64,000 nt of DNA from assembly GCF_000407165.1 (NCBI RefSeq), contig NZ_KE136479.1:1065464-1129463 (forward strand). Reading direction: 5' to 3'. This DNA comes from Enterococcus haemoperoxidus ATCC BAA-382. GTDB lineage: Bacteria; Bacillota; Bacilli; Lactobacillales; Enterococcaceae. Within the stretch, counting starts at the first letter, position 1; every line of letters starts with the position of its first letter. The notes under the pieces are model-generated. The model did no database searches. It was given only the letters and a program-made list of their open reading frames with translations, and had not been told where the DNA came from. Below are positions 57,224-64,000 of the stretch, one piece after another. The position numbers were made by a program, and so were the translations under genes.

Positions 57224-59446
57224 TGCCGGCGGTTCTGTTTGTTGAGTAGAAGAAACAGGTGGCTCACTTGGTTGAGTTGATGATGGTTCTGTTTGTGAAG
57301 GTACAGTCGAACTACTCGTTGTTCCTGGTTCAGAACTTACAGGATTTTCCCAAGATGAAGAGCTTGTATTACCAGTGTTTGACGGCAATAACTGTTCTTC
57401 GTAAGCGCCTTTTACATATAGTTCACTACCAGAACGTATAACACTGTCTGGCATAACCCAGTCATCATTAGAGACACCTTCTGAAAGGTAAGTCATCATT
57501 TCTCGGTAAACATCAGAAGCAGTTCCCCAATATTCGTATGGAATAGGCGTTAAGCGCTGCTTATAGCCTGTCCAAACAGAAACGGCATAATGAGGTGTAT
57601 AACCAACGAACGTGCTGTCAGGCGCAATGCTAGAGGATGCAGAGGCACCTATTTTAACTAGATCATCATCTGTGTAGTTGGCGGTTCCAGTTTTACCAGC
57701 TTGAATCAATCCCGGAACTCCTGCATTAAAGGCCGTACCACCAGAGATAACATCTTTAAGCATGTCAGTCATCATATAAGCAGTTGAGTCTTTCATAGCA
57801 CGTTTACTTTCAGTTTCAGTTACATCCTCTGAACCATCTTGATAGACTACTTTGCTAACGTAATAAGGTTTATTGTAGACACCCATATTTGCAAAAGCCG
57901 CATAAGCCGCAGCCAATTTTAAGGAAGAAACACCATATTTATTACCACCAAGTTCACTGGTATTACTAGATATAGCATTTGCAGCAACGAAATCTTTGAA
58001 CTCAATCCCTAAATCTTTAAGGAACGCTGCGGATTTGTCACTACCGACAGCATCGAAAGTTCGAATTGCCGTTGTGTTACGAGAATACATGATAGCTTTA
58101 CGCATTGTTAAAGCACCATAGTATTGCATATCAGCATTTGTAACTTCAATGTTGGTTCCTTCATAGGTCGTCGGTTGATCCATCATAATACGACCGGTTG
58201 AGTAGTTTAAGTTTTCAATGGCAGGACCGTAATCTGCAATTGGTTTCATCGTTGATCCAACATCGCGATCGGTTTCGATTGCTAAATTACTACCGAGTTG
58301 GACATCATCAGGAATATTTCGACCACCGATTTGAGCTTTAACTTGACCCGTTTTTACATCGATCACAGTCGAAGCAACTTGGAATTCTGGATCAGGATAC
58401 TCTACATACGTATCACTATTGATGATGTCATAAAGGCGTTTTTGTGCGTTCATATCAAGGTTGGTATGAATGTCCAAGCCATCTGTGTAAGGATTTTTAC
58501 CCATACTTTCTACTTCAGCGATAACTTCTCTGATATAGTTATCAACGATTTTACGGTTTTCATTAGACTGTTTTAAAGGTTGTAAACCGTCAGCAATCGG
58601 AGTCGCTTTAGCATCGTCGTATTCTTTTTGTGTGATTTTATCATTTTCTTTCATTGTGTATAACACAACGTCACGTCGTTCTTTAGCGACATCAGGTTTT
58701 ACATAAGGATCATAGTCATTTGGTGCTTGCGGCATTCCAGCTAATAGCGCTGTTTGTGGAAGGCTCAACTCAGCCAATGGTTTTCCATAATAAGCTTGAG
58801 CCGCTGTTTCCATACCGTATAAACCATTAGCCATATATACCTTATTGATATAGTAGGTCAAGATTTCTTCTTTTGATTTTTCTTTTTCTAACTGCATTGC
58901 AAGCCAAGCTTCTTGTGCTTTTCTTTTAAGGTTTTGATCTTTTTCTTTTGTGGAGAAGTAAGAAAGCTTGATCAATTGCTGTGTCAAAGTACTACCACCT
59001 TGAAGACCACCTGTTTTAAAGTTTGAAAAAGCAGAACCTAGTATTCGGATCGGATCAACACCGCTGTGTTTGTAAAAACGTTTATCTTCAACTGAGACAA
59101 CCGCATCTTTAAGTAACTGAGGTACATCTGTAGGTTTGATCATTTCACGTTTTTCAGCGCCTAATTCTTCAAAAACTTCATTATTGGCATCGTATAACTT
59201 TGACGAAACCGTTGCGCTTAGTTTATCGTCTTCTAATTTAGGTGCATCTTTGGCATATGACCAAAACAAACCTACACCAGCTAGAAGACCCAAGATACCA
59301 AGCAGAACTAAGCCTAAAAATATTTTTAATAGGATTCGTTTTTTCTTTGGTTTTTTGCCGCCATTTGACGGTGTGTTTTCAGTGCCGTTAGATACAGGAG
59401 TATGTCCGTGTCTTGCAGCACGTGATCCTATTTCATCAGTTGTCAT
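57116..59446 (-). CDS. pbp1A: Penicillin-binding protein 1A (class A PBP)
   Basis: Bifunctional peptidoglycan synthase. Cytosolic basic N-terminus, membrane helix (about 40-62), glycosyltransferase domain (about 75-260, with EDKRFYKHSGVDP and GGSTLTQQL), transpeptidase domain (about 330-610: STMKPI, SRN and KTGTAN motifs) and a long Ser/Thr/Pro/Glu-rich tail (about 670-776). The start at 59444-59446 follows AAGGAG and overlaps recU by 11 bases, the usual coupled pair. The far C-terminus ends 14 bp from the IS and appears intact. Confidence 0.95.
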   Translation of the reverse strand: MTTDEIGSRAARHGHTPVSNGTENTPSNGGKKPKKKRILLKIFLGLVLLGILGLLAGVGLFWSYAKDAPKLEDDKLSATVSSKLYDANNEVFEELGAEKREMIKPTDVPQLLKDAVVSVEDKRFYKHSGVDPIRILGSAFSNFKTGGLQGGSTLTQQLIKLSYFSTKEKDQNLKRKAQEAWLAMQLEKEKSKEEILTYYINKVYMANGLYGMETAAQAYYGKPLAELSLPQTALLAGMPQAPNDYDPYVKPDVAKERRDVVLYTMKENDKITQKEYDDAKATPIADGLQPLKQSNENRKIVDNYIREVIAEVESMGKNPYTDGLDIHTNLDMNAQKRLYDIINSDTYVEYPDPEFQVASTVIDVKTGQVKAQIGGRNIPDDVQLGSNLAIETDRDVGSTMKPIADYGPAIENLNYSTGRIMMDQPTTYEGTNIEVTNADMQYYGALTMRKAIMYSRNTTAIRTFDAVGSDKSAAFLKDLGIEFKDFVAANAISSNTSELGGNKYGVSSLKLAAAYAAFANMGVYNKPYYVSKVVYQDGSEDVTETESKRAMKDSTAYMMTDMLKDVISGGTAFNAGVPGLIQAGKTGTANYTDDDLVKIGASASSSIAPDSTFVGYTPHYAVSVWTGYKQRLTPIPYEYWGTASDVYREMMTYLSEGVSNDDWVMPDSVIRSGSELYVKGAYEEQLLPSNTGNTSSSSWENPVSSEPGTTSSSTVPSQTEPSSTQPSEPPVSSTQQTEPPASTTPTEVLPSSEPPQESSTPPVIQNNATRRRSSPG

Positions 59447-60077
59447 TAATCGCAACTCCTTTGTTTGATTGAATATGTTGCCGGACTGCATCTAAATATG
59501 GAACTCTAGGTGCAACGCCAATTTGGATCTCTATTCCATTTTTTTCAATAATAGATAAAGGCAACGATTTTTTTCCAGTACTTTCTTGCTCTGACCAATA
59601 GGTTACTAATTCCTCTCCGCTAAAAAAGAAACATCTATTCAATGAAGAGAACCACAATAGAACAAAGCAAATTCCTTTTTGCGCCAAACATTGCTGGATA
59701 TGATCGATTTGGTGTTGGTGAAAATTTTTAAAAGGAAAGGAGGTTTTGTTTTTTGTTTCCTTAGCCTCAAAATCCAGATAATATCCGTTGTAGACACCAT
59801 TATAATCGGTTGTAGAAGCTTGTCTAAAATAAGCTTCTTTGATCACTGCAGCGCTACGGCTAGGGTAATCAACCTTGACAATTTGAACGGGGGTAGGCTT
59901 TTTATGGACGACTGCTATATTGCGCGATAAATAAAAAGCATTGCTTTTGTTGATTTCTTCTTCGAAATCCATTCCTCGTTTGCCAAATTGAATTGATTTT
60001 TGTTTTTTTACTTGTTTTTTTGATTTAGGTGCTTCATGATTATTATAGGGAGTACCATTAGGATAATGAAAAGCCAT
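59436..60077 (-). CDS. recU: Holliday junction resolvase RecU
   Basis: A 213-residue nuclease that resolves recombination intermediates. The family signature lies in the middle: KKPTPVQIVKVDYP, AYFRQASTTDYNGVYNG and YLDFEAKETKNKTSFP (catalytic Asp, Glu and Lys in this stretch), then FHQHQIDHI. The frame starts at 60101, but AGGAG points to the ATG at 60075-60077. Cotranscribed and overlapping with pbp1A. Confidence 0.94.
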   Translation of the reverse strand: MAFHYPNGTPYNNHEAPKSKKQVKKQKSIQFGKRGMDFEEEINKSNAFYLSRNIAVVHKKPTPVQIVKVDYPSRSAAVIKEAYFRQASTTDYNGVYNGYYLDFEAKETKNKTSFPFKNFHQHQIDHIQQCLAQKGICFVLLWFSSLNRCFFFSGEELVTYWSEQESTGKKSLPLSIIEKNGIEIQIGVAPRVPYLDAVRQHIQSNKGVAINDN

Positions 60078-60138
60078 TTCTATCACACTCCTAGCCAACA
60101 TTATAACAAAAAATCTTTATGAAAGAAAAGGAATGTCT

Positions 60139-60681
60139 ATGGAAAACGTAAAAACACTTTATGTGACTGGTTATAAAAGCTTTGAAATCGGGGCTTTTCA
60201 AGACAATGACCCTAAAATTACAGTTATTAAAAATGTATTAAAAAAAGAAATTATGGGGTATTTAGACACTGGATTGGAGTGGGTTTTGGTTTCTGGCAAT
60301 CTTGGAACAGAGATTTGGGCGGCAGAAGTTGTAGCAGAATTGAAAAATGATTATCCAGAATTAAAATTAGGACTGATTTATCCATTTAAAGATTTTGGTA
60401 GTAATTGGAATGAAAAAAATCGTGCAAATTTAGAAAAAATTGAACTTTTAGCAGATTTTGTAGATTCGGTGAGTCATCAACCATATAAATCTCCTGCACA
60501 ATTAAAAATGCATACCCGCTTTTTATTAGAACATTCAGGGGCTAGTTTATTAGTCTATGACAAAGAATATCCAGGGAAAACGGAGTATTTTTTAAAGGAT
60601 GCTGAACTTTTTTCTGAGAAATTTCCTTATGAAATCCGCTTGATAACAATGGATGATTTACAAAACTCGATGGATTCGTGA
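60139..60681 (+). CDS. DUF1273 protein (YpsA-like)
   Basis: A 180-residue cytosolic protein with a Rossmann-like SLOG fold: TLYVTGYKSFEIGAF (about 6-20), LVSGNLGTEIWAAEV (about 54-68) and LLVYDKEYPGKTEYF near the C-terminus. Homologues in B. subtilis (YpsA) influence cell division. The ATG at 60133 abuts its AAAGGA, so the one at 60139 is chosen. Divergent from recU and followed by gpsB, as in other Firmicutes. Confidence 0.9.
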   Translation: MENVKTLYVTGYKSFEIGAFQDNDPKITVIKNVLKKEIMGYLDTGLEWVLVSGNLGTEIWAAEVVAELKNDYPELKLGLIYPFKDFGSNWNEKNRANLEKIELLADFVDSVSHQPYKSPAQLKMHTRFLLEHSGASLLVYDKEYPGKTEYFLKDAELFSEKFPYEIRLITMDDLQNSMDS

Positions 60682-60774
60682 TAATCTGTTTGATTTTCTG
60701 ATCATTTTCCGATACAATAATGCTGTTGAACTATGAACTTTTATCCTAATCAAAGAAAATAATGAGGTGTAAGT

Positions 60775-61206
60775 ATGGCAAATTTAGTATACAGTCCAAA
60801 AGATATTTTACAAAAAGAATTTAAAACAAAAATGCGCGGTTATGATCCAGTAGAAGTTGATGAATTTTTAGATAACGTTATTAAAGATTATGAAGCGTAT
60901 AACAAAGAACTTTTAACTTTGCAAGAAGAAAACAACCGTCTCTTAGCTAAACTTGATCAAGCTTCTAAAGTACAACAAGCAATGCCATCACGTAGCGCAC
61001 AAGAAATGCCTAAAAGTGCTGCTGTTACAAACTTTGATATTTTAAAACGTTTGTCAAATTTAGAGCGTGAAGTATTTGGCAAAAAGCTAGATGATACTCC
61101 TGCTTCAAATCCTATTTCAGGCATGAGTCATTCTAATCCATACGAAAGCAATCTTCACAATCCGTATGAACGTGAAATAGACAACTCAGAAACACGTCAA
61201 TTTTAA
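60775..61206 (+). CDS. gpsB: Cell division regulator GpsB
   Basis: A 143-residue coiled-coil protein of the DivIVA family. The N-terminal membrane-binding part (DILQKEFKTKMRGYDPVEVDEFLDNVI-type, about 8-34) and coiled coil (about 35-70) are typical, and a C-terminal trimerising segment lies near 85-100. It coordinates peptidoglycan synthesis with division and binds class A PBPs; pbp1A is encoded a few genes away. Preceded by GAGGTG. Confidence 0.94.
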   Translation: MANLVYSPKDILQKEFKTKMRGYDPVEVDEFLDNVIKDYEAYNKELLTLQEENNRLLAKLDQASKVQQAMPSRSAQEMPKSAAVTNFDILKRLSNLEREVFGKKLDDTPASNPISGMSHSNPYESNLHNPYEREIDNSETRQF

Positions 61207-61225
61207 TTGATCGCATCAAACATTT

Positions 61226-61651
61226 TGTAATTTTCGGGTGATCGCGGTTTGAATTTATTCAGGCTGAGGAAAGTCCATGCTCGCACAGGCTGAGATGTCT
61301 GTAGTGTTCGTGCTTAGCGAAATCATAAGCTAAGGTACTTGATTTTGTGAAATCTGTAAGTTTTCGGACAAACTGATTTTGCTTTTTAGAGTAACGGCAG
61401 GAAAAATGACTAAGGTTTCGGCTATGTCAAAGTACCCTTGAAAGTGCCACAGTGACGAAGCAATTTTGGAAACGGAATTGGTGGAACGCGGTAAACCCCT
61501 CGAGCGAGCAACCCAAACAATGGTAGGGGCGCTCTTCTAAAGGAAATGAACGAGTAGAAGAGGCAGATTAATTTCTGCAGATAGATGATGACCATCGAGT
61601 GTCTTTCCCTGAGAGGCATTCGATACAGAACATGGCTTACAGAAAATTACA
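61226..61651 (+). ncRNA. rnpB: RNase P RNA, B type
   Basis: The P1 stem is a perfect 10-bp pair, TGTAATTTTC (61226-61235) with GAAAATTACA (61642-61651). The universally conserved elements GAGGAAAGTCCATGCTCGC and ACAGAACATGGCTTACAG are present near the two ends. Length (about 425 nt) is normal. It lies just after gpsB and before an RNA methyltransferase gene, as in other enterococci. Apparent frames inside it are not genes. Confidence 0.95.
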
Positions 61652-61665
61652 AGTATTCAGGATGA

Positions 61666-61696
61666 CCTTCCAACTTTGTTGTGAAGGCTTTTTTTA
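61666..61696 (+). terminator. Terminator of rnpB
   Basis: CCTTCCAAC-TTT-GTTGTGAAGG stem-loop, then C and T7. Confidence 0.85.
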
Positions 61697-61770
61697 AAGT
61701 AAGAGATAGTTTTTAATGTAGATAAAGCAATGAATAGTTCTTAACGATAACAAGAACAAGAGGAGATATA

Positions 61771-62934
61771 ATGACAAAAGAAAAAACATTTAAACTTGTT
61801 GCAACGGCAGCAAGTGGTTTAGAGGCATTAGTAGGTAAAGAATTACGTGATTTAGGAATTCCTTGTGAAGTGGAAAATGGTAAAGCTTTGTTTGAAGGGA
61901 CAATGGAGACAATCGCGACAGCTAACTTATGGTTAAGAACAGCCGATCGTATTAAAATCATTGTTGGTGAATTTGATGCGTTTAGCTTCGATGAATTATT
62001 TGAAAAAGTCAAGGCGTTGCCTTGGGAAGATTATTTGCCGATGGATGCAGAATTTCCAGTAGCTGGAAAATCAATTAAATCTAAATTGTACAGCACACCA
62101 GATTGTCAATCAATCACTAAAAAAGCAATTGTTAATCGTTTAAGAGAAGTATATCATCGCCCAGCAACAGTACCTTTGGCTGAAACAGGTGCCTTTTTCC
62201 AATTAGAAGTTGCTCTTTTAAAAGATCATGTAACGGTAACAATCGATACGACTGGGCCAAGTTTATTTAAACGTGGCTATCGTATTGAAAAAGGTGGAGC
62301 GCCTTTAAAAGAAAATATGGCAGCGGCTTTAGTAACTTTAACGAATTGGCGCAAAGATCGTCCGTTTTATGATCCGGTTTGTGGATCGGGTACGATTTGT
62401 ATTGAAGCAGCTTTGATCGGTCATAATATTGCACCAGGCTTTAACCGTGAATTTGTCTGTGAAACGTGGGATTGGTTTGATTCTGCTATTTTTGAAAAAG
62501 TCCGTAAAGAAGCAGATGAGAAGGCAGATTATGATATCAAATTAGATATTATGGGATCAGATATCAACGGAAAAATGATTGAGATCGCTAAAGCAAATGC
62601 CGAAGAAATTGGGTTAGGTGATTCTATCACATTTAAACAACTAGCTTTACGCGACTTTACGACAGAAAAAGAATATGGCGTAATGGTTGCAAATCCGCCT
62701 TATGGGGAACGTTTAGGTGAAGAAGAATCTGTGCGCAAATTATACAAAGAGATGGGCGAAGTTTTCCGTCCACTTAAAACTTGGAGTAAATACATTTTAA
62801 CGAGTGATTTAACGTTTGAGCAATATTATGGTGCAAGAGCTACAAAGAAAAGAAAATTATACAACGGGGCTTTACGCACTGATTTGTTCCAATATTGGGG
62901 AGAAAGACCACCAAGAAAACCAAGAGAAGAGTAG
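61771..62934 (+). CDS. THUMP-domain rRNA guanine-N2 methyltransferase (RlmL/YpsC-like)
   Basis: A 387-residue class I SAM-dependent RNA methyltransferase. The N-terminal THUMP and ferredoxin-like region (about 1-165) binds RNA; the methyltransferase domain (about 170-380) has DPVCGSGTICIEAAL as SAM motif and NPPYGERLG as catalytic motif typical of N2-guanine methylation. Length is normal for the YpsC/TrmN-like branch. Preceded by AGAGGAG. Confidence 0.9.
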   Translation: MTKEKTFKLVATAASGLEALVGKELRDLGIPCEVENGKALFEGTMETIATANLWLRTADRIKIIVGEFDAFSFDELFEKVKALPWEDYLPMDAEFPVAGKSIKSKLYSTPDCQSITKKAIVNRLREVYHRPATVPLAETGAFFQLEVALLKDHVTVTIDTTGPSLFKRGYRIEKGGAPLKENMAAALVTLTNWRKDRPFYDPVCGSGTICIEAALIGHNIAPGFNREFVCETWDWFDSAIFEKVRKEADEKADYDIKLDIMGSDINGKMIEIAKANAEEIGLGDSITFKQLALRDFTTEKEYGVMVANPPYGERLGEEESVRKLYKEMGEVFRPLKTWSKYILTSDLTFEQYYGARATKKRKLYNGALRTDLFQYWGERPPRKPREE

Positions 62935-62944
62935 GTGAAGTGAT

Positions 62945-64000
62945 ATGAAAGAACAAGAATTTTTAAACGAAATTAAAGAGATCCAACTATTAAATCAAGC
63001 GATTGGCTTATTAGAATGGGATAGTCAAACCGGCATGCCAGAAGCTAGCAGTCCTTTCCGTGGAGAATCTGTTGGATATATCTCAGGGATGGCTTTCGAA
63101 CGAAGTGTAGGGCCTAAAGTTCAAGAAGCGTTAGCTTATTTCGAGACACATTCTGATGAATTATCAGAAGTTGGATTAGCAGTCTACAAAAAAGTGAAGG
63201 AAGACTATGAGCTAAATCACAGTATCCCGGCAGAAAGAATGCAAGCATATAACACAGCATTGACTAACGCTCATACAGCATGGTTGCAAGCTAGAAAAAC
63301 GAAAAACTTTGCTGAAATGAAAAATGAAATCCAACTAATTATTGATTTTTTAAAGGAATTTATTCCTTATTGGAAAAAAGATGAAGCCACAAATTATGAT
63401 GTTTTACTAAACCAATATGAGCCAGATTTGACTGTTGAAAAATTAGATCAAATTTTTGCTCAGGTGAAAACGGGCATTATGGAAATCAGAGAAACAGTTG
63501 CTGAGAAAGGTATTGTTCCACGTACAGATTTCTTATCTAGAGAAGTTTCAAAAGAACAACAGAGGACCTTTGTATCAGGAGTTGCAGAGCAATTAGGATA
63601 TGATTTTTCACGTGGGCGTTTAGATGATACTGTCCATCCGTTCATGTTGGCGTTAAATCGTAATGATGCACGAATTACGACTCGTTGGGATGAAACAGAT
63701 TTCACTATGGCAACTTTTGGTATCATTCATGAAGCAGGTCATGGAATTTATGAGCAAAGTATCGATCCAAAATATGATTATACGCCACTTTCAACAGGAG
63801 CATCGATGGGAATCCATGAGTCTCAATCATTATTTAACGAAATTATTATCGGCAGTAATAAACAGTTTTGGAAAAAACAATTTCCGTTTTTTAAAGAATG
63901 CACTGAAGGTACATTTGATGATATTGATTTTGAGACCTTTTATGATTCTCTAAAAGAAACAAAAGCTAGTTTAGTGCGTATTGAAGCGGATAGTTTAACG
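62945..64000 (+). CDS. M32 family carboxypeptidase (partial, runs off the right edge)
   Basis: A zinc metallocarboxypeptidase removing C-terminal residues. The first 352 codons are present. The N-terminal LLNQAIGLLEWDSQTGMP and the HEAGHG zinc-binding motif (about residue 262), followed by STGASMGIHESQSLF, are diagnostic. The start follows GTGAAG, 10 bases after the methyltransferase gene, so probably the same transcript. About 145 residues are missing compared with the usual length of about 500. Confidence 0.95.
   Translation, partial: MKEQEFLNEIKEIQLLNQAIGLLEWDSQTGMPEASSPFRGESVGYISGMAFERSVGPKVQEALAYFETHSDELSEVGLAVYKKVKEDYELNHSIPAERMQAYNTALTNAHTAWLQARKTKNFAEMKNEIQLIIDFLKEFIPYWKKDEATNYDVLLNQYEPDLTVEKLDQIFAQVKTGIMEIRETVAEKGIVPRTDFLSREVSKEQQRTFVSGVAEQLGYDFSRGRLDDTVHPFMLALNRNDARITTRWDETDFTMATFGIIHEAGHGIYEQSIDPKYDYTPLSTGASMGIHESQSLFNEIIIGSNKQFWKKQFPFFKECTEGTFDDIDFETFYDSLKETKASLVRIEADSLT

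Noticed and set aside
61422-61619. 65-codon minus-strand frame
   Set aside because: Lies inside the RNase P RNA gene.

Overview
The window looks like a chromosomal segment of an Enterococcus species, or a very close relative. It is AT-rich, carries a complete E. hirae-type Na+ V-ATPase (ntp) operon, a WxL/DUF916 cell-surface locus, a B-type RNase P RNA, and the gene order pyrG - pbp1A - recU - DUF1273 - gpsB - rnpB - RNA methyltransferase - M32 carboxypeptidase. No tRNA, prophage or CRISPR array was seen. The species cannot be fixed from sequence reading alone.

Layout. 1-5.3 kb: an RpiR-type regulator, a histidine phosphatase, a beta-glucoside PTS permease (EIIBCA) and a GH1 6-phospho-beta-glucosidase; together a beta-glucoside uptake and hydrolysis unit. 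5.3-10.3 kb: accessory genes, namely an orphan bacteriocin-immunity gene, a large glycosyltransferase-like membrane protein, and an Rgg-type regulator divergent from a 21-codon hydrophobic peptide gene ending in GGG, which together look like a peptide-pheromone circuit. 10.4-19.5 kb: ntpFIKECGABD, preceded by a structured leader with alternative hairpins (riboswitch candidate) and interrupted by two related palindromic repeats. 19.5-32.6 kb: an Mga-like regulator, the wreck of a lectin-like surface gene, and an eight-gene WxL surface operon (regulator, membrane protein, two DUF916/DUF3324 proteins, a small protein with an LPxTG-like signal, a small membrane protein, a WxL protein and a 1614-residue repeat protein). 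The small WxL gene lies between 40-bp inverted repeats. 32.7-36.3 kb: a class A beta-lactamase-like protein and a two-gene ABC transporter.

36.3-42.5 kb: a gluconeogenesis module, with ccpN - PEP-synthesis regulatory kinase/phosphatase - fbp reading left and ppdK reading right, around a promoter carrying three copies of one operator-like motif. 42.5-48.3 kb: a serine hydrolase, lysA, an alpha/beta hydrolase, a pair of half-size EamA transporters, two tiny genes (one encoding little more than a lipoprotein signal peptide), a lipoprotein and a SufT-like Fe-S factor. 48.4-53.5 kb: a cupin regulator divergent from dipeptide epimerase, transglutaminase-like and peptide-binding lipoprotein genes, probably for cell-wall peptide use. 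53.5-64 kb: pyrG with a textbook reiterative-transcription attenuator, an IS1182-type insertion placed at the pyrG/pbp1A terminator, then core genes to the right edge, where the M32 carboxypeptidase is cut off.

The points most worth a second look are the ntp leader, the Rgg/short-peptide pair, the inverted repeats around the WxL gene, the stand-alone lipoprotein signal peptide gene, and the operator array in the ccpN-ppdK intergenic region.
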